Part shown: positions 17,986-29,000 of the stretch, piece by piece
How the letters are laid out: every line of letters starts with the position of its first letter
Position numbering within the stretch: position 1 is the stretch's first letter
Source: Castor canadensis
Taxonomy: Eukaryota; Chordata; Mammalia; Rodentia; Castoridae
Assembly (NCBI RefSeq): GCF_047511655.1
Contig: NC_133386.1
Coordinates: forward strand, 170,087,146 to 170,151,145
Length of the DNA stretch: 64,000 bases
Reading direction: 5' to 3'
Made by a program: the position numbers and the translations under genes
Notes under the pieces: generated by a model
Told to the model about the DNA's origin: nothing
The model's input: only the letters and a program-made list of their open reading frames with translations
Database searches by the model: none

Positions 17986-19650
17986 TTGTGTGTGTGTGTG
18001 TGTCACTGGGGTTTAAAGTTGACCTCAACCCAGATATGAAGCCACACAACTATAACCAACTTGTCTTTGACAAAGGAGCTAAAAATATATGATGGAGAAA
18101 AAGCAGCCTCTTCAATAAAAACTGCTGGGAAAACTGGTTAGCAGTCTGCAAAAAACTAAAACGAGATCCATGTATATCACCCTATACCAAGATTAACTCA
18201 AAATGGATCAAGGATCTTAATATCAGACAAACTCTAAAGTTGATACAGGAAAGAGTAGGAAATACTCTGGAGTTAGTAGGTATAGGTAAGAACTTTCTCA
18301 ATGGAACCCCAGCAGCACAGCAACTAAGAGACAGCATAGATAAATGGGACCTCATAAAACTAAAAAGCTTCTGTTCATCAAAAGAAATGGTCTCTTAACT
18401 GAAGAGAACACCCACAGAGTGGGAGAAAATATTTGCCAGCTACATATCAGACAAAGGACTGATAACCAGAATATATAGGGAACTTAAAACACTAAATTCT
18501 CCCAAAACTAATGAACCAATAAAGAAATGGGCAAGTGAACTAAACAGAACTTTCTCAAAAGAAATTCAAATGGCCAAAAAAACATATGAAAAAATGCTCA
18601 CCATGTCTAGCAATAAAGGAAATGCAAATTAAAACCACACTAAGATTCCACCTCACCCCTGTTAGAATAGCCATCATTAGCAACACCACCACCAACAGGT
18701 GTTGGCGAGGATGGGGGGGGGGGAGGGAAGGAACCCTCTTACACTGTTGGTGGGAATGTAAACTAGTACAACCACTCTGGAAAAAAATTTGGAGGCTACT
18801 TAAAAAGCTAAACATTGATCTACCATTTGATCCAGCAATACCACTCTTGGGGATATACCCAAAAGACTGTGACACAGGTTACTCCAGAGGCACCTGCACA
18901 CCCATGTTTATTGCAGCACTATTCACAATAGCCAAGTTATGGAAACAGCCAAGATGCCCCACCACTGATGAATGGATGAAGAAAATGTAGTATCTATACA
19001 CAATGGAATTTTATGCAGCCATGAAGAAGAATGAAATGTTATCATTTGCTGGTAAATGGATGGAATTGAAGAACATCATTGAGTGAGGTTAGCCTGGCCC
19101 AAAAGACCAAAAATCATATGCGGACATTAGATCAAGGGCAAACACAACAAGGGGATTGGACTATGAGCACATGATAAAAGCAAGAGCACACAAGGGAGGG
19201 GTGAGGATAGGTAAAACACCTAAAAAACTAGCTAGCATTTGTTGCCCTTAACGCAGAGAAACTAAAGCAGATACCTTAAAAGCAACTGAGGCCAATAGGA
19301 AAAGGGGACCAGGAACTAGAGAAAAGGTTAGATCAAAAAGAATTAACCTAGAAGGTAACACCCACGCACAGGAAATTAATGTGAGTCAACTCCCTGTATA
19401 GCTATCCTTAACCAGCAAAAACCCTTGTTCCTTCCTATTATGGCTTATACTCTCTCTACAACAAAATTAAGAAATAAGGGCAAAATAGTTTCTGCTGAGT
19501 ATTGAGGGGGTAGGGGGGAGAGGGAGGGGGTGGGGGCAGGGAGGAGAAATGACCCAAGCATTGTATGCACATATGAATAATAAAATAAAGTTGACCTCAC
19601 ATTTGCCAGGCAGGTGCTCTACCACTTGAGCCACTCTACCTGTCTTAAGA
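17986..19650 (-). mobile_element. Antisense SINE split by the L1 insertion
   Basis: The SINE's 3' half (GT run, cactggggtttaaagttgacctc) lies left of the L1 and the remainder (acatttgccaggcaggtgctctaccacttgagcc) lies right. Removing the L1 and one target duplication restores a continuous unit. Confidence 0.85.
18028..19586 (+). mobile_element. 5'-truncated L1 (ORF2 C-terminus plus 3' UTR)
   Basis: The sequence shows L1 ORF2 end-of-protein features (a frame at 18586 with WWECKLVQPLWK and PAIPLLGIYPKD; FIAALFTIAK) with disrupting stops. A 3' UTR with a G-rich tract (about 19505-19550) and an A-rich end follow. A 13-bp target duplication, aaagttgacctca, flanks it at 18015-18027 and 19587-19599. 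It landed inside an antisense ID-type SINE. Not coding-competent. Confidence 0.92.
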
Positions 19651-20074
19651 CCTGAAGGAGCTCATCCTAGAAACCTGAGGACAACAGGAGGTGTGGAAAG
19701 GACAAAAGACAAAAGACACACATGCAAAAAAAAGCTGGGGCCAGGTGGGCTGGGTGCTCACAGCCTCATCCACCTCCAGCCATGGAGCAACAGTTTTGGG
19801 GAGGAACCTGTGACTGCTGCTCTCTGAATGTAAACATCTTAGGAAAAACAGCTGTGCTGCATTTTGCCCTCTTCTGCTGCTGGGGCTGTGCCCAACTCAG
19901 CCTGCAGTTTATTTGATATAGCTGTGCCTAGGTCAAGTTCTCATAGGCCTCTCATACTCTGCTCTCCACATACCAGCTCCAAGAAGCAACATTCTTAATG
20001 ATAATTTAATGGAAAAAATTCTAGTAAAACCACTTTAACTCAAACCTTATAAGGAAAAATAGGATATTTTAGGG

Positions 20075-20160
20075 TTGGGGGCATAAAGCTCCTGCCTAGC
20101 AAGCACAAGACCCTGAGTTCAAACTCCGGTTGCCCACACACACCTCCCCCCTAAAAAAAG
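20075..20160 (+). mobile_element. ID-type SINE
   Basis: ggcataaagctcctgcctagcaagcacaag...gagttcaaactccgg. Confidence 0.72.
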
Positions 20161-21455
20161 GCATCTTTACTATAAGCATTGTCAAAGTTTTAAACCGCTG
20201 GTTCACTGTTACCCCAAAAACCTCGGACAGCTCTCCTCCTGCATGACTATCACTGTGAATTGTTAGTTGGGTGTCCTCATTTCTTCCTCCACGATGCCTT
20301 AGAGACCCATCTGCATGTGTATACCTGATGTCACCATGAGCCTTGTCACCATCCTATTAAACCAGGGCTGAGCATTTCGTCCAAGGACAACCTCCCTGTA
20401 GCCTAATGAGACTTGACTTTGTGCAAAAATTTGCTTTGCAAAATTCTACACAGGTAAAACTAAATTATGCAGGAGCAGCAATTAAGAAAACAGAAGCCAG
20501 CAAGAATTGGAGATGAAAGAGATCTGGGTGTTCCAGGGAGGTGACAGTAGCAGCCCACCTCCAGAGGAGCCACCATCTGTTTCCTCCATCACCCGTCTGA
20601 AACCTATCAGTGAACTCCTTTCCTTCAGGTGATTTGAGTTTCTAGTCCTCACAGCCAAAGATCACACTGGAACATATGCTAATGGTTTTAATATTTAGAG
20701 GAAGCAGTTTTCAAAATATATTAAAAGATTACAGGTAAATCATTCGAAATTAAATTTCAAAATTAAGTTTCGGCACCGTCAATGTCATCTTCAAGTGAAA
20801 CTTGGTGACAATAACCCTTCAAGGAGAGTAGGGGGTCTTTCTGGGGCATGGACATAGTTCTGCCCTGGCAGCACATTAGCCACCTGGGAAGCTGTTAGTA
20901 CTTCCTGACTGCCTGGCATCATCCCTAGAGTTTTCAAATGATAGTTTTAGAGTCCCTGTTCCTCACATTCCAAGTGTAGTAGGGTTGAGAAACACCAGAG
21001 ACATCATTAGTGCATATTAGTGTGGACTCAGGGGTGAGGACACTTCAGTGTTTTGTGAGTCCTAACAAGTCCAATTAAGTATGTTACGGTTTTTGTTTTT
21101 CTCCTAAAGTCAATCTTCATCTGGCAATTTTTTTAAAAAGGAAAAATGTTTATTGGTAAATGGGGTTGAGAGTGCTGCATTGCGCTCAGGCTTCAATATT
21201 CTAGGATTTAGTAGTGTTTGAAAGCATCAGTTCCATCCGTTTTCTTCTAGTTACTTAAATGAGTTCTGTAGGCAACAGGTAGGAAACACGCTTTCATTTT
21301 AAGGCTACAGTGTGACTTTCAAATGAACAGTTGAGAGTCACATGCCTTCTATTATTTAAGGTCAGGCACGGTAACAGCCTGTCTCAATTCGTGTAGTTTG
21401 CTGTTTCCTGGGACGGAACGTGTGGCCCCGCAACACTGCCTGACCTCCAGGCAGA

Positions 21456-21484
21456 CGTCCGTACGTCCGTCCGTCCGTCCGTCC
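21456..21484. repeat. (CGTC)n microsatellite in CpG island
   Basis: Tandem cgtc units with one interruption (gtacgtcc) flank the left side of the TCP11L1 island; every unit contributes a CpG. Confidence 0.9.
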
Positions 21485-21778
21485 ACGCGGAATGACACGG
21501 AGCCCCGGGAGTCGTTGGCCGCGGTGCAGCAGCCCACTAAGTGACTTACACGCCGTCAGGTGGGGGGCGTGGCTCTCAGCAGCCAAAAGGAGGGAAAGGG
21601 AGTAAACTCTGCTTAGCTTTAAGGATGGTGGAATATGTGTTTCAGAACCCTGGCGGGGAAGGTTTTAAGAGCGGTTGCTCCTAAAGAACCTTTCCTCCCT
21701 TCTCTTGTCTCCGCGCCTTCTTTCCTCACTTTTCCTCTCGCGGCGCCCCTGCCGGTACCAGGCCCCGCCTCTCCCTTT

Positions 21779-21988
21779 CCGTACGGAAACATGGCGCCTC
21801 CCGGAGAAGTGCGGGTGGCTCTCGGTGCCGAGTCACCGCCCGCTGCGTTCGGCCATTATCCAGTCCCGCCTCCCGCCTTTCCATACGGAAATACGGTGCC
21901 ATCTAGCTCCCAGCCCCCGCTTGCTTACTGAGCCCCTTTGCAAGTGTGGGACACAGCCGCCGTACTGTCCGTACGACGACATGGCGCC
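21779..21988 (+). promoter_or_regulatory. TCP11L1: Three copies of a 20-bp promoter motif
   Basis: Copies at 21779-21798, 21881-21900 and 21969-21988 share the form CCrTACGr...GCC. Copies 1 and 3 match at 17 of 20 positions and both end ACATGGCGCC; copies 1 and 2 match at 16 of 20. Copy 1 contains the palindrome TTCCGTACGGAA (two opposed ETS-type cores). The ends carry a YY1-like ATGGCG. Functional binding is inferred only. Confidence 0.65.
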
Positions 21989-21989
21989 G

Positions 21990-22237
21990 CACTGCGCTGG
22001 GCAAGCGTCTTCCGGCTAGCAGCCGGCTCGGTTTCCCGACGCTAAGGAGTCGCCGTGCTGACTGCTGCCCACGCCAGCTTGGACAGTGAGGGCCCCCCGC
22101 GGCTCGGTGAGGGATGTGACCTCGGAGAGGCCGCGGCTGAACCGCCCCTGCCCGCCGCGCCGCACCTAGCCAAGCCACCCTCTCCGCCAGATTTGCGGCG
22201 GGAGCGGCAGGAGGGAGAACGCTGACTCCGCCGCCAG
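21990..22237 (+). other. TCP11L1: TCP11L1 exon 1 (non-coding, 5' end approximate)
   Basis: A near-perfect donor, gccgccag followed by gtgagg, occurs at 22237/22238 within the CpG island. The TCP11L1 ATG lies in the next exon, which begins after an acceptor at 25842-25843, so a GC-rich 5' UTR exon ending at 22237 is the simplest model. The start coordinate is a guess based on motif positions. Confidence 0.5.
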
Positions 22238-22589
22238 GTGAGGGGCGCGGGTGCGGAGCTGGCGGGGCCCGCACGGGAGGCGCGCGCGAGGTCGGAAGCG
22301 CAGGCGTTTCTCGGCGTTTCCCGGTCGGGTCGGGGCCGGGTGATGTCGGGTGGAGGCGAGGATGAGACGGGGACGGTGGACCGGCTGAGGCCCACCCTCC
22401 AGGCAGCCACTCGGGGTCCTGCCACTCCCTCGCCGGCCCAACCGCGGCTTCCAACGGAATCCGGACATTGGGCGCGAGAAGTGAGCTGAGCCCAGCTTTT
22501 GCCGAAGTGCCTTTGCGCCACTGAAGCGGTGTGCCGGCCGGGGCCGGCATCCTCCTGGGGGTTGATGGTCGTTGCATGAATGAATGAGC

Positions 22590-22850
22590 GCACTGAGAGC
22601 AATGAAATGGCTCCTGGCTGCATCTTAGGGCGCCCTAATGATAGTTCCCATTTGTGGGAAAGTGGGCGTGTGCCAGCCTATGTTAGGCACGATCCCTGTT
22701 TCATCTCCCCATCCCCCAAGCCAGGAGGAACAGAGCTCTGTTTACAGAGGAGAAAACTGACGTCACACAGCCAGTCAAGAGCCAGGCTGGGACCCCAGTT
22801 GTGTCTAGGATCGACGCCCAGCCCCGCCAACCCACAGTGACATCACAGGG
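22590..22850 (-). mobile_element. MIR relic at edge of CpG island
   Basis: ggagaaaactgacgtcacacagccagtcaagagccaggctggga matches the MIR core on the minus strand. Confidence 0.65.
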
Positions 22851-23162
22851 ATGACACAGATTGTCAGTGGTTCCGGGGCGAGGGGGGTACACGTATTCAG
22901 ATGGAGCATATGTGGCCCCTGCCCTGGAGAAGCTCAACATCTAAGTGAAGAGTTTTGTGAAAATACAAAACGTTTCTAGCACTTTTCTCCTCAGGCCCCC
23001 CACCCATCTTTCCACCTTCACCGTCTGCCACTTTTGTCATTTCCTTGTGCCTTAGTTTCTGTCCTCTGGGTGAAATACCCCTCGTTCTCTCTTCCTCTTC
23101 CACTCCAAGCATTTTACAACTGGGTGAAATTCTCCTTTCAAAGATGGGCTCATGTTTTTTGT

Positions 23163-23378
23163 TTTGTTTTGAACTCAGGGCTTTGTGCTTGCTAGGCAGG
23201 TGTTCTGCCTTTTGAGGCACACCCCCAGCCCTTTTTTGCTTTAGTTACTTTTTGGATAGGGTCTGTTTTGTTTTGTTTTTTGGCCCAGGCTGACCTCAGA
23301 CTGCCATCTCCTACCTGTGTCTCCCCGGTTGTAGCTGGGATTGCAGAGACAGAGACGTGCACTACCATGCCTGGCCCT
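23163..23378 (-). mobile_element. Composite SINE
   Basis: gaactcagggctttgtgcttgctaggcagg to accatgcctggccc; TCP11L1 intron 1, flanked by L2-like sequence. Confidence 0.85.
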
Positions 23379-24587
23379 CAGCTCACATCATCTTTGCTGG
23401 GAAGGTTTTCCCAACTTCCTCCCAGGCAGTAGTTTCTTTCTCTGCTGTACATGATAGCAATTTCAAAATTCCATCCAGGCTTGGGTTTCATTATGGTTTC
23501 CTGTAAATATGTCTGTCTTAGCCTAGTATTTTCATCTTTCTATTTAAATGAGCATATTTTGAAATTGAACTTAAGGCTGTAATAAATACCAAATGTCTAA
23601 AGAAAAGTGCAAACACTGGTACTGTTGGAGGAAACCCTCCCTGGAGGAGGTTGGACCTGAGCTGAATCTTAAAAGGGCAGGGTTAGTTTACTGAACTGAG
23701 CATTAGAGACCTGGGAATCTTGCCTTTCCTCCTCACTGCACTGAGTGAATTACTTCATCTTTTCCGGCCTTCTTCTCAGCATGTGAAAGAGAATAAAGTT
23801 GGAAGTGCTTTTGTCTGCCTTTTCTCATAGAATATTCTGGTAATGTTATCCTTTGGATCTTTCTTGGAGCATTTTCAGACCCTAATGGGATTTAGGATAT
23901 TGAGGAGATGGGTGTTGGAAGGTAAGTTGGACGAGAAAGATGAAATACATTAAAACAGCCTTCATATTAATAATACAAGCCTGAAAAATTCAATTCCAGG
24001 AACTTATTTAATGAAGATCTCTGAAATTTCAGATAATTATACAAAGTGATTCTTTCTCTGATGTGCAGTAGTCTGCCAAACCTCTTTAAAGCAGTTGGTA
24101 TTTCTTTTCATCTCTTGATTACCTTCCAGGTGTGAAAAAGTCTCATTAGTGTTTATGACAATGTTTTGTGATCTTCAAGTGCTGATGTTACAAATGTTAA
24201 TTATTTTCATTATTGTAAATGCATAGTTGTGTCTTTCTTCTCCCTTAATTAGAAACACTCTAGGAATAGAGAACCCCAGGAGGGGGAGAAAAACTTGACA
24301 GAAACTTTCTTGTAATTAAGAGGCCTTTATTAACTGACCCAAACCAAAGTTGCAAAGTGATATTCCTATTCTAATGAGAAAATAATAAAATGAAAACTTC
24401 ACCCAATCACATACATTTTGGTTGTTTGCAACTTCTTATTTTACTCATCTTTTCCTCATGACTGACAACAAATTAATGAAAATATCTGCCCCACACATTT
24501 CTCTTAAATACTTCATAAGAATCTAGACAGTACTTCTATTTGTTGTCCTAAGGTATTTTTATCCACATGATAGGATCAAGGAACCAT

Positions 24588-25153
24588 TTTTTTTCTTTTA
24601 TTTATATGTGCATACAATGTTTGGGTCATTTCTTCCCCCTTCCCCCAACCCCCTCCCTTATCTCTCCGCCCTCTCCCTCTTCCCCCCCCACCCCCTCACT
24701 ACCAGGCAGAAACTATGTTGCCCTTATCTCTAATTTTGTTGAAGAGAGAATATAAGCAATTAAAGGAAGGACCAAGGGTTTTTGCTAGTTGAGATAAGGA
24801 TAGCTATACAGGGAGTTGACTTGCATTGCTTTCCTGTGCATGTGTGTTACCTTCTAAATTAATTCTTCTCGAACTAACCTTTTCTCTAGTTCCTGGTTCC
24901 CTTCTCCTATAGGCCTCTGTCACTTTAAAGTATCTACATTAGTTTCTCTGCATTGAGGGCAACAAATGCTATCTAGTTTTTTGGGTGTCTTACCTATCCT
25001 CACACCTCCCTTGTGTGCTTTCGCTTAATCATGTGATCAAAGTCCAATCCCCTTGTTGTGTTTGCCCTTGATCCAGTGTCCGCATATGAGGGAGAACATA
25101 CGATTTCTGGTCTTTTGGGCCAGGCTAACCTCACTCAGAATTATGTTCTCCAG
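24588..25153 (-). mobile_element. Antisense L1 3' end
   Basis: Reverse complement of the same L1 3' UTR seen at 19.1-19.58 kb, including the polypyrimidine copy of the G-rich tract near 24640-24705. Flanked by a 10-bp duplication, aaggaaccat, at 24578-24587 and 25154-25163. Lies in TCP11L1 intron 1. Confidence 0.9.
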
Positions 25154-25255
25154 AAGGAACCATCTCTTGAGCTCAGTGTACTGGAAGGTGATTAAAAGCA
25201 TTATTTCCAAGGAGTTTTCCTATCAGCTCTTAGGGGTGGAAATAAGGAATTTAAG

Positions 25256-25341
25256 ATTGGTGGCAGGGGGAGGAGGTGGCCCAGATAATGTATACACATG
25301 TAAGTAAATGTAAAAATGATAAAAATAAAATTAAAAAAAAT
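25256..25341 (+). mobile_element. Very short sense L1 3' end
   Basis: Only the last 86 bp (G-rich end, ...gtatacacatgtaagtaaatg, A-rich tail). Flanked by gaatttaag at 25247-25255 and 25342-25350. Confidence 0.8.
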
Positions 25342-25351
25342 GAATTTAAGG

Positions 25352-25495
25352 CAGAGCTGGGCGTGGTGATGCACATCTATAATCCCAGCACTTGGGAGAG
25401 TAAGGCAAGACAGTCATGAGGTCCTCACTTTGGCACAGTCATGAGTATGTAGTCCAGCCTGGGCTACATAGCGAGATGTATCTCAAAAAAAATTT
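25352..25495 (+). mobile_element. B1-like SINE
   Basis: agctgggcgtggtgatgcacatctataatcccagc...cctgggctacatagcgag, directly after the short L1. Confidence 0.87.
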
Positions 25496-25843
25496 AATAT
25501 TGAAGCAGTCTTAATCACAAAGGTGATTAAAACAGAAACAGACAGTTTATGGTGTTGTCTTCTATTAGTTTAAGGCTTTGTGTTCTTGTGACATGTTACT
25601 CAGGAGCAGGACAACAATATTCCAATTTATATTCTCAGAGGTCTGTAAATTTGATAAATTACAGATGTCATTTTACAGGTATCTGTTTAATCATTGAAGT
25701 AAAATATTGTATATAGATAAGATCTTAGCAAGGCTATTTTACAGACCAGAAAACTAAAAAACAGGTTAATGGTTTGCTCTAAATCACACTGCTTGTTTTT
25801 GACAGAGCTAGAACACTTTGGCTCACTTTTTTTTCTTTCCTAG

Positions 25844-26030
25844 GAAAGTAAATAAACTTAATTGAGAATGTCTGAAAACCTTGACAAGTCCCATGTAAAT
25901 GAAGCAGGAAAATCACAGTCAAATGATTCTAAGCAAGATCTGGAAGGTGCTCTGGAACATTCTGATGAAGTTGTACAGAAAAAAATAAACTCGGACTCTC
26001 CCAGTCCACAAAGAGTGCGAAGACCTCACT
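25844..26030 (+). CDS. TCP11L1: TCP11L1 exon 2 (contains start codon)
   Basis: Acceptor after a strong pyrimidine tract (ttttctttcctag), 24 bases of 5' UTR, then ATG at 25868. Donor gtaagc. It encodes residues 1-54; an in-frame non-ATG triplet just upstream is not a better start. Confidence 0.94.
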
Positions 26031-29000
26031 GTAAGCAAATCCAACTTTGACTACATGCACTATTGTCACTGTCTTCCCATGGTATTTTAATTAGGCTTCC
26101 TTGTGCACATGGCCCTGAGCTAGGTTCTAATATGACAATAATTAGCACCTAAGAATAGCAGTGATTTCTCCATGGGCAGCCTAGTTACTTGAGGATTTCA
26201 ATTGCATGAGAAATTAAAACTTTAATGTCCAGAGTGTTCCCATCTTTCTCTAGCCTCAGTGACTTTCCAGATTCTCTTAAGTGCTCTGAGAAACAGAAGG
26301 GTGGAGAGCAAATTACAGCTTTAATTAAAAGAGTGAAAAGTCTGAGGCTGATTCCAGCCAGGACTGTGCTTATGTTTATGCAGGTTAAAAAAAATATGAG
26401 TGAGTTTGCCACACCCTAAATCACCACCCTAGGGGGGCTTGGTTCCCACAGATGGAGGGGATTCAATTTGCTGAATGAGCATGGTGAAATCATTTCAGAT
26501 CCCTGGCAGGAAGCAAGCCCTATAGATGAAAGTGGCAATTTCTGCTTGTATTCCCAGCAGTTGCCCTAACTCGTGTCTTTTATTAAGAATACTTAAGCTT
26601 TTTGAAGTGAGTCCAAAAATGAAAGTTTTAAGAGGGAGCATCATAGTCTAAGAATGTGTGGGTTGATGTTATCTCTTTAAAGTATAGATGATCAGTAATT
26701 CTGCATTTTTGGAAGAAGTGCAAACATTTTTGGGTTTTGAGGTGTGTTTCTTCTAAAATGATCAAACCCTTCCTAATTTATTAGTCAACATAAAAGTATA
26801 GCAAACATTAGTCAACCTCATTTTATTATCACATATATTTGATGAACTCCTAGGGCAAAGTGTGTCCAGGAAAACATGCCCTATTAATAGCATAATCTAT
26901 TGTGCATGTGTCAGATCTTGTCTCCAATATGTACAGTTAGGAAGCTTCTGCTTTCCTCTTTAAAATAAGGAAAATATGCCTATCTCTTAAGGTCATTGTG
27001 AAGATTAAATGAATTTATGCAAAGCACTTAGAATAGTGCTTGGCACATAATAAATGCCTAATGAACACTAGTGGTTGTTATTACTGCTACTATTATTATG
27101 TTACCATTGAACTTAATGATTGATATAATACAGCCGGGATTGATTACTGTAATCTGGGTATGCTTTCATTTGGATCAAAAATGTTGTCTCCTGACCTCCC
27201 CAACCCTGGCCCATGTGTTAAAAGCTTGGACCCAGCCTATGGTACCTGTGAGGAGGTGGTGGAACCTTTAGGAGGTGGGGCCTAATGGGAGGAAGTTAGG
27301 TCATGGGAGGCATGCTCCTGAAGGGGATATTGGGACCCTAGCCCCTTCCTCTTCCTCCTTTTCGCTTCTTGGCCATGAGATGAGCAACTCTGCTCCATCA
27401 CATGCTCCTGCCATGATGTTTTCCCTTACCACAGACTCAAAGAGATGGACCCATTGGATCATGGGCTGGAACTTCCCAAACTGTGAGCCAAAATAAAGCT
27501 TTGCTCTTAAGTTGACTTATCTCAAGTATTTGCTTCAGCAATGGAAAACTGACTAATGTAGATAGAATACATACAGATTTCTGGAGGGGAGATGGTGCTG
27601 TGGTTTGAACTCAGGGCCTGTGCTTGATAGGCAGGTGCTCCACCACTTGATCCACACCTCCAACCTTTTTTTGCTTTAGGTGTTTTTCAGGTAGAATCTC
27701 ACATCTTTGTCCAGGCCAGCAGGCCTCAGAGCCCCATTCTCCTGTTTGTCTCTTTCGATAGCTGGGGTTGCATTTTGGAGGCCCTACTATGTGGCTTGTT
27801 TGTTGAGATGGGGTTTTGGTCACATTTTACCAGGGCTGGCCTCACACTATGATCCTCCTGACCTCTGCCTCCCAAATAGATAGAATTATAGGCATGAGCC
27901 AGAGTGCCTGGCCTTTTGTTTTGTTTTGTTTTTTTCTTTTTCTCTCCTTCCTTCCTTTCTTCAAGTTTACTTATTTATTTATTTATTTTTGGCGGTACTG
28001 GGGTTTGAAATCAGGGCCTTACGCTTGCTCGGCAGGCATCCTTATCACTTGAGCCATGTCCCCAGCCCTTATTTTGTTTTCTTATTAATATTTTTTGGAA
28101 ATGCTAAGAAGAATTTTGTGAGGAGGAATTTTGAGCATTTTCCCAACTTCTCTTTATGTGACCAAATAAAATTTCCAGACAGGATGTGACCAGCTTCTAG
28201 ATTTGGTTCCTTTTTTGGGGGGGAGGGGAGCAAAAGAAAAGAGTAAAAGAAGAAGGAAAGTTATTTTTCACTAATCTAAGAACTTTGTAACTGTTAGACC
28301 CTGGGCAAACCAGTAGCACTACTTATCTGATTTTAATCCCAAATCTTATCACCATCACATAAAACTATGTAGTCCTCTTGCAAGGCTGTGCCTTTTAAGA
28401 CCGGCAACATCAACCTGAGACGTCAGAAATGCAGACTCCCTGCCCTTCCCTGACCTGCTAAATAGAAACCCTGAGAGGACCCAGCAGTCTCTTTTCACCA
28501 GCCCTCCTTCTCATTCCACATGAGCTAAAGTTTGAGAATGCTGTCAGATTTTTAGGAGTAAGAATTGCCCCCTGTTCTTGGTTGATGATAGCCGGGTAGA
28601 GTTGCACAAGAACTTTCTTTGTGGAAGATAAATCTCGAGCTGGATCCAAAGAGAGGAAGTATAGATACCAGTTATGAGACCATCACAGCAGCTGATACAG
28701 AGGTAGCTATAGAACTTGGGTAACAGAGCAGTGGGAATGGGAGACGTTAAGGTGACTCTTTCTTTGAAAGTTTTTGATTTAGTGGGCCTGCGTTCTATAA
28801 AATTCTTGTATCACATTCCTGTGGTCTACTTACTGGTAGGCTTCAGAGAGTTCCTAATCTGTCTCAATATCCTGGGTATTGGTTTTCACCTTGTTTAAAT
28901 AGCATCTGAAAGACCTAATGTTATTTTAATCTGGGGAGATGCATTCATGGCATAGTGTTAGTGGCAGTATAGAAATAAATAGCTGATGGAAGCAAAAGAG

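Larger units (their letters stand above)
16651..21399. other. Intergenic region DEPDC7-TCP11L1
   Basis: No coding exon is visible. It holds a composite SINE (16847-17068), a second SINE tract (17545-17800), a SINE split by a 1.56-kb L1 (17986-19650) and an ID unit near 20.1 kb. The stretches 17080-17540, 19650-20070 and 20160-21390 look single-copy. A weak MER5A-like segment occurs near 20860-21000. Confidence 0.7.
21400..22560 (+). promoter_or_regulatory. TCP11L1: CpG island / TCP11L1 promoter
   Basis: This is the most GC- and CpG-dense kilobase in the window, about 3.3 kb upstream of the TCP11L1 start codon. It contains GC boxes (for example ccccgcc near 21763), ETS-like TTCCG and CGGAA sites, several ATGGCG (YY1-like) cores and no obvious TATA box, as expected for a housekeeping-type promoter with dispersed starts. 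Three related 20-bp motifs recur at 21779, 21881 and 21969. A tetranucleotide CGTC tract lies at its left edge. Transcription probably begins between the third motif and about 22150, but this is inferred. Confidence 0.85.

Noticed and set aside
18586-18990. 134-codon plus-strand frame resembling reverse transcriptase C-terminal sequence
   Set aside because: It is the remnant of L1 ORF2 inside a 5'-truncated element, not an independent gene.
21456-21484. CGTC tandem tract as a CRISPR-like or other repeat array
   Set aside because: It is a simple microsatellite without spacers, and the window is mammalian.
21903-22577. 224-codon open frame on the minus strand through the CpG island (and overlapping frames of 193 and 100 codons)
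   Set aside because: GC-rich DNA has few stop codons; the translation is low-complexity Pro/Arg/Ala/Ser without a recognisable domain and overlaps the TCP11L1 promoter and exon 1.
25156-25341. L1 pieces at 24.6-25.3 kb as one twin-primed insertion
   Set aside because: Each has its own flanking duplication and both contain the 3' end, so they are separate insertions.
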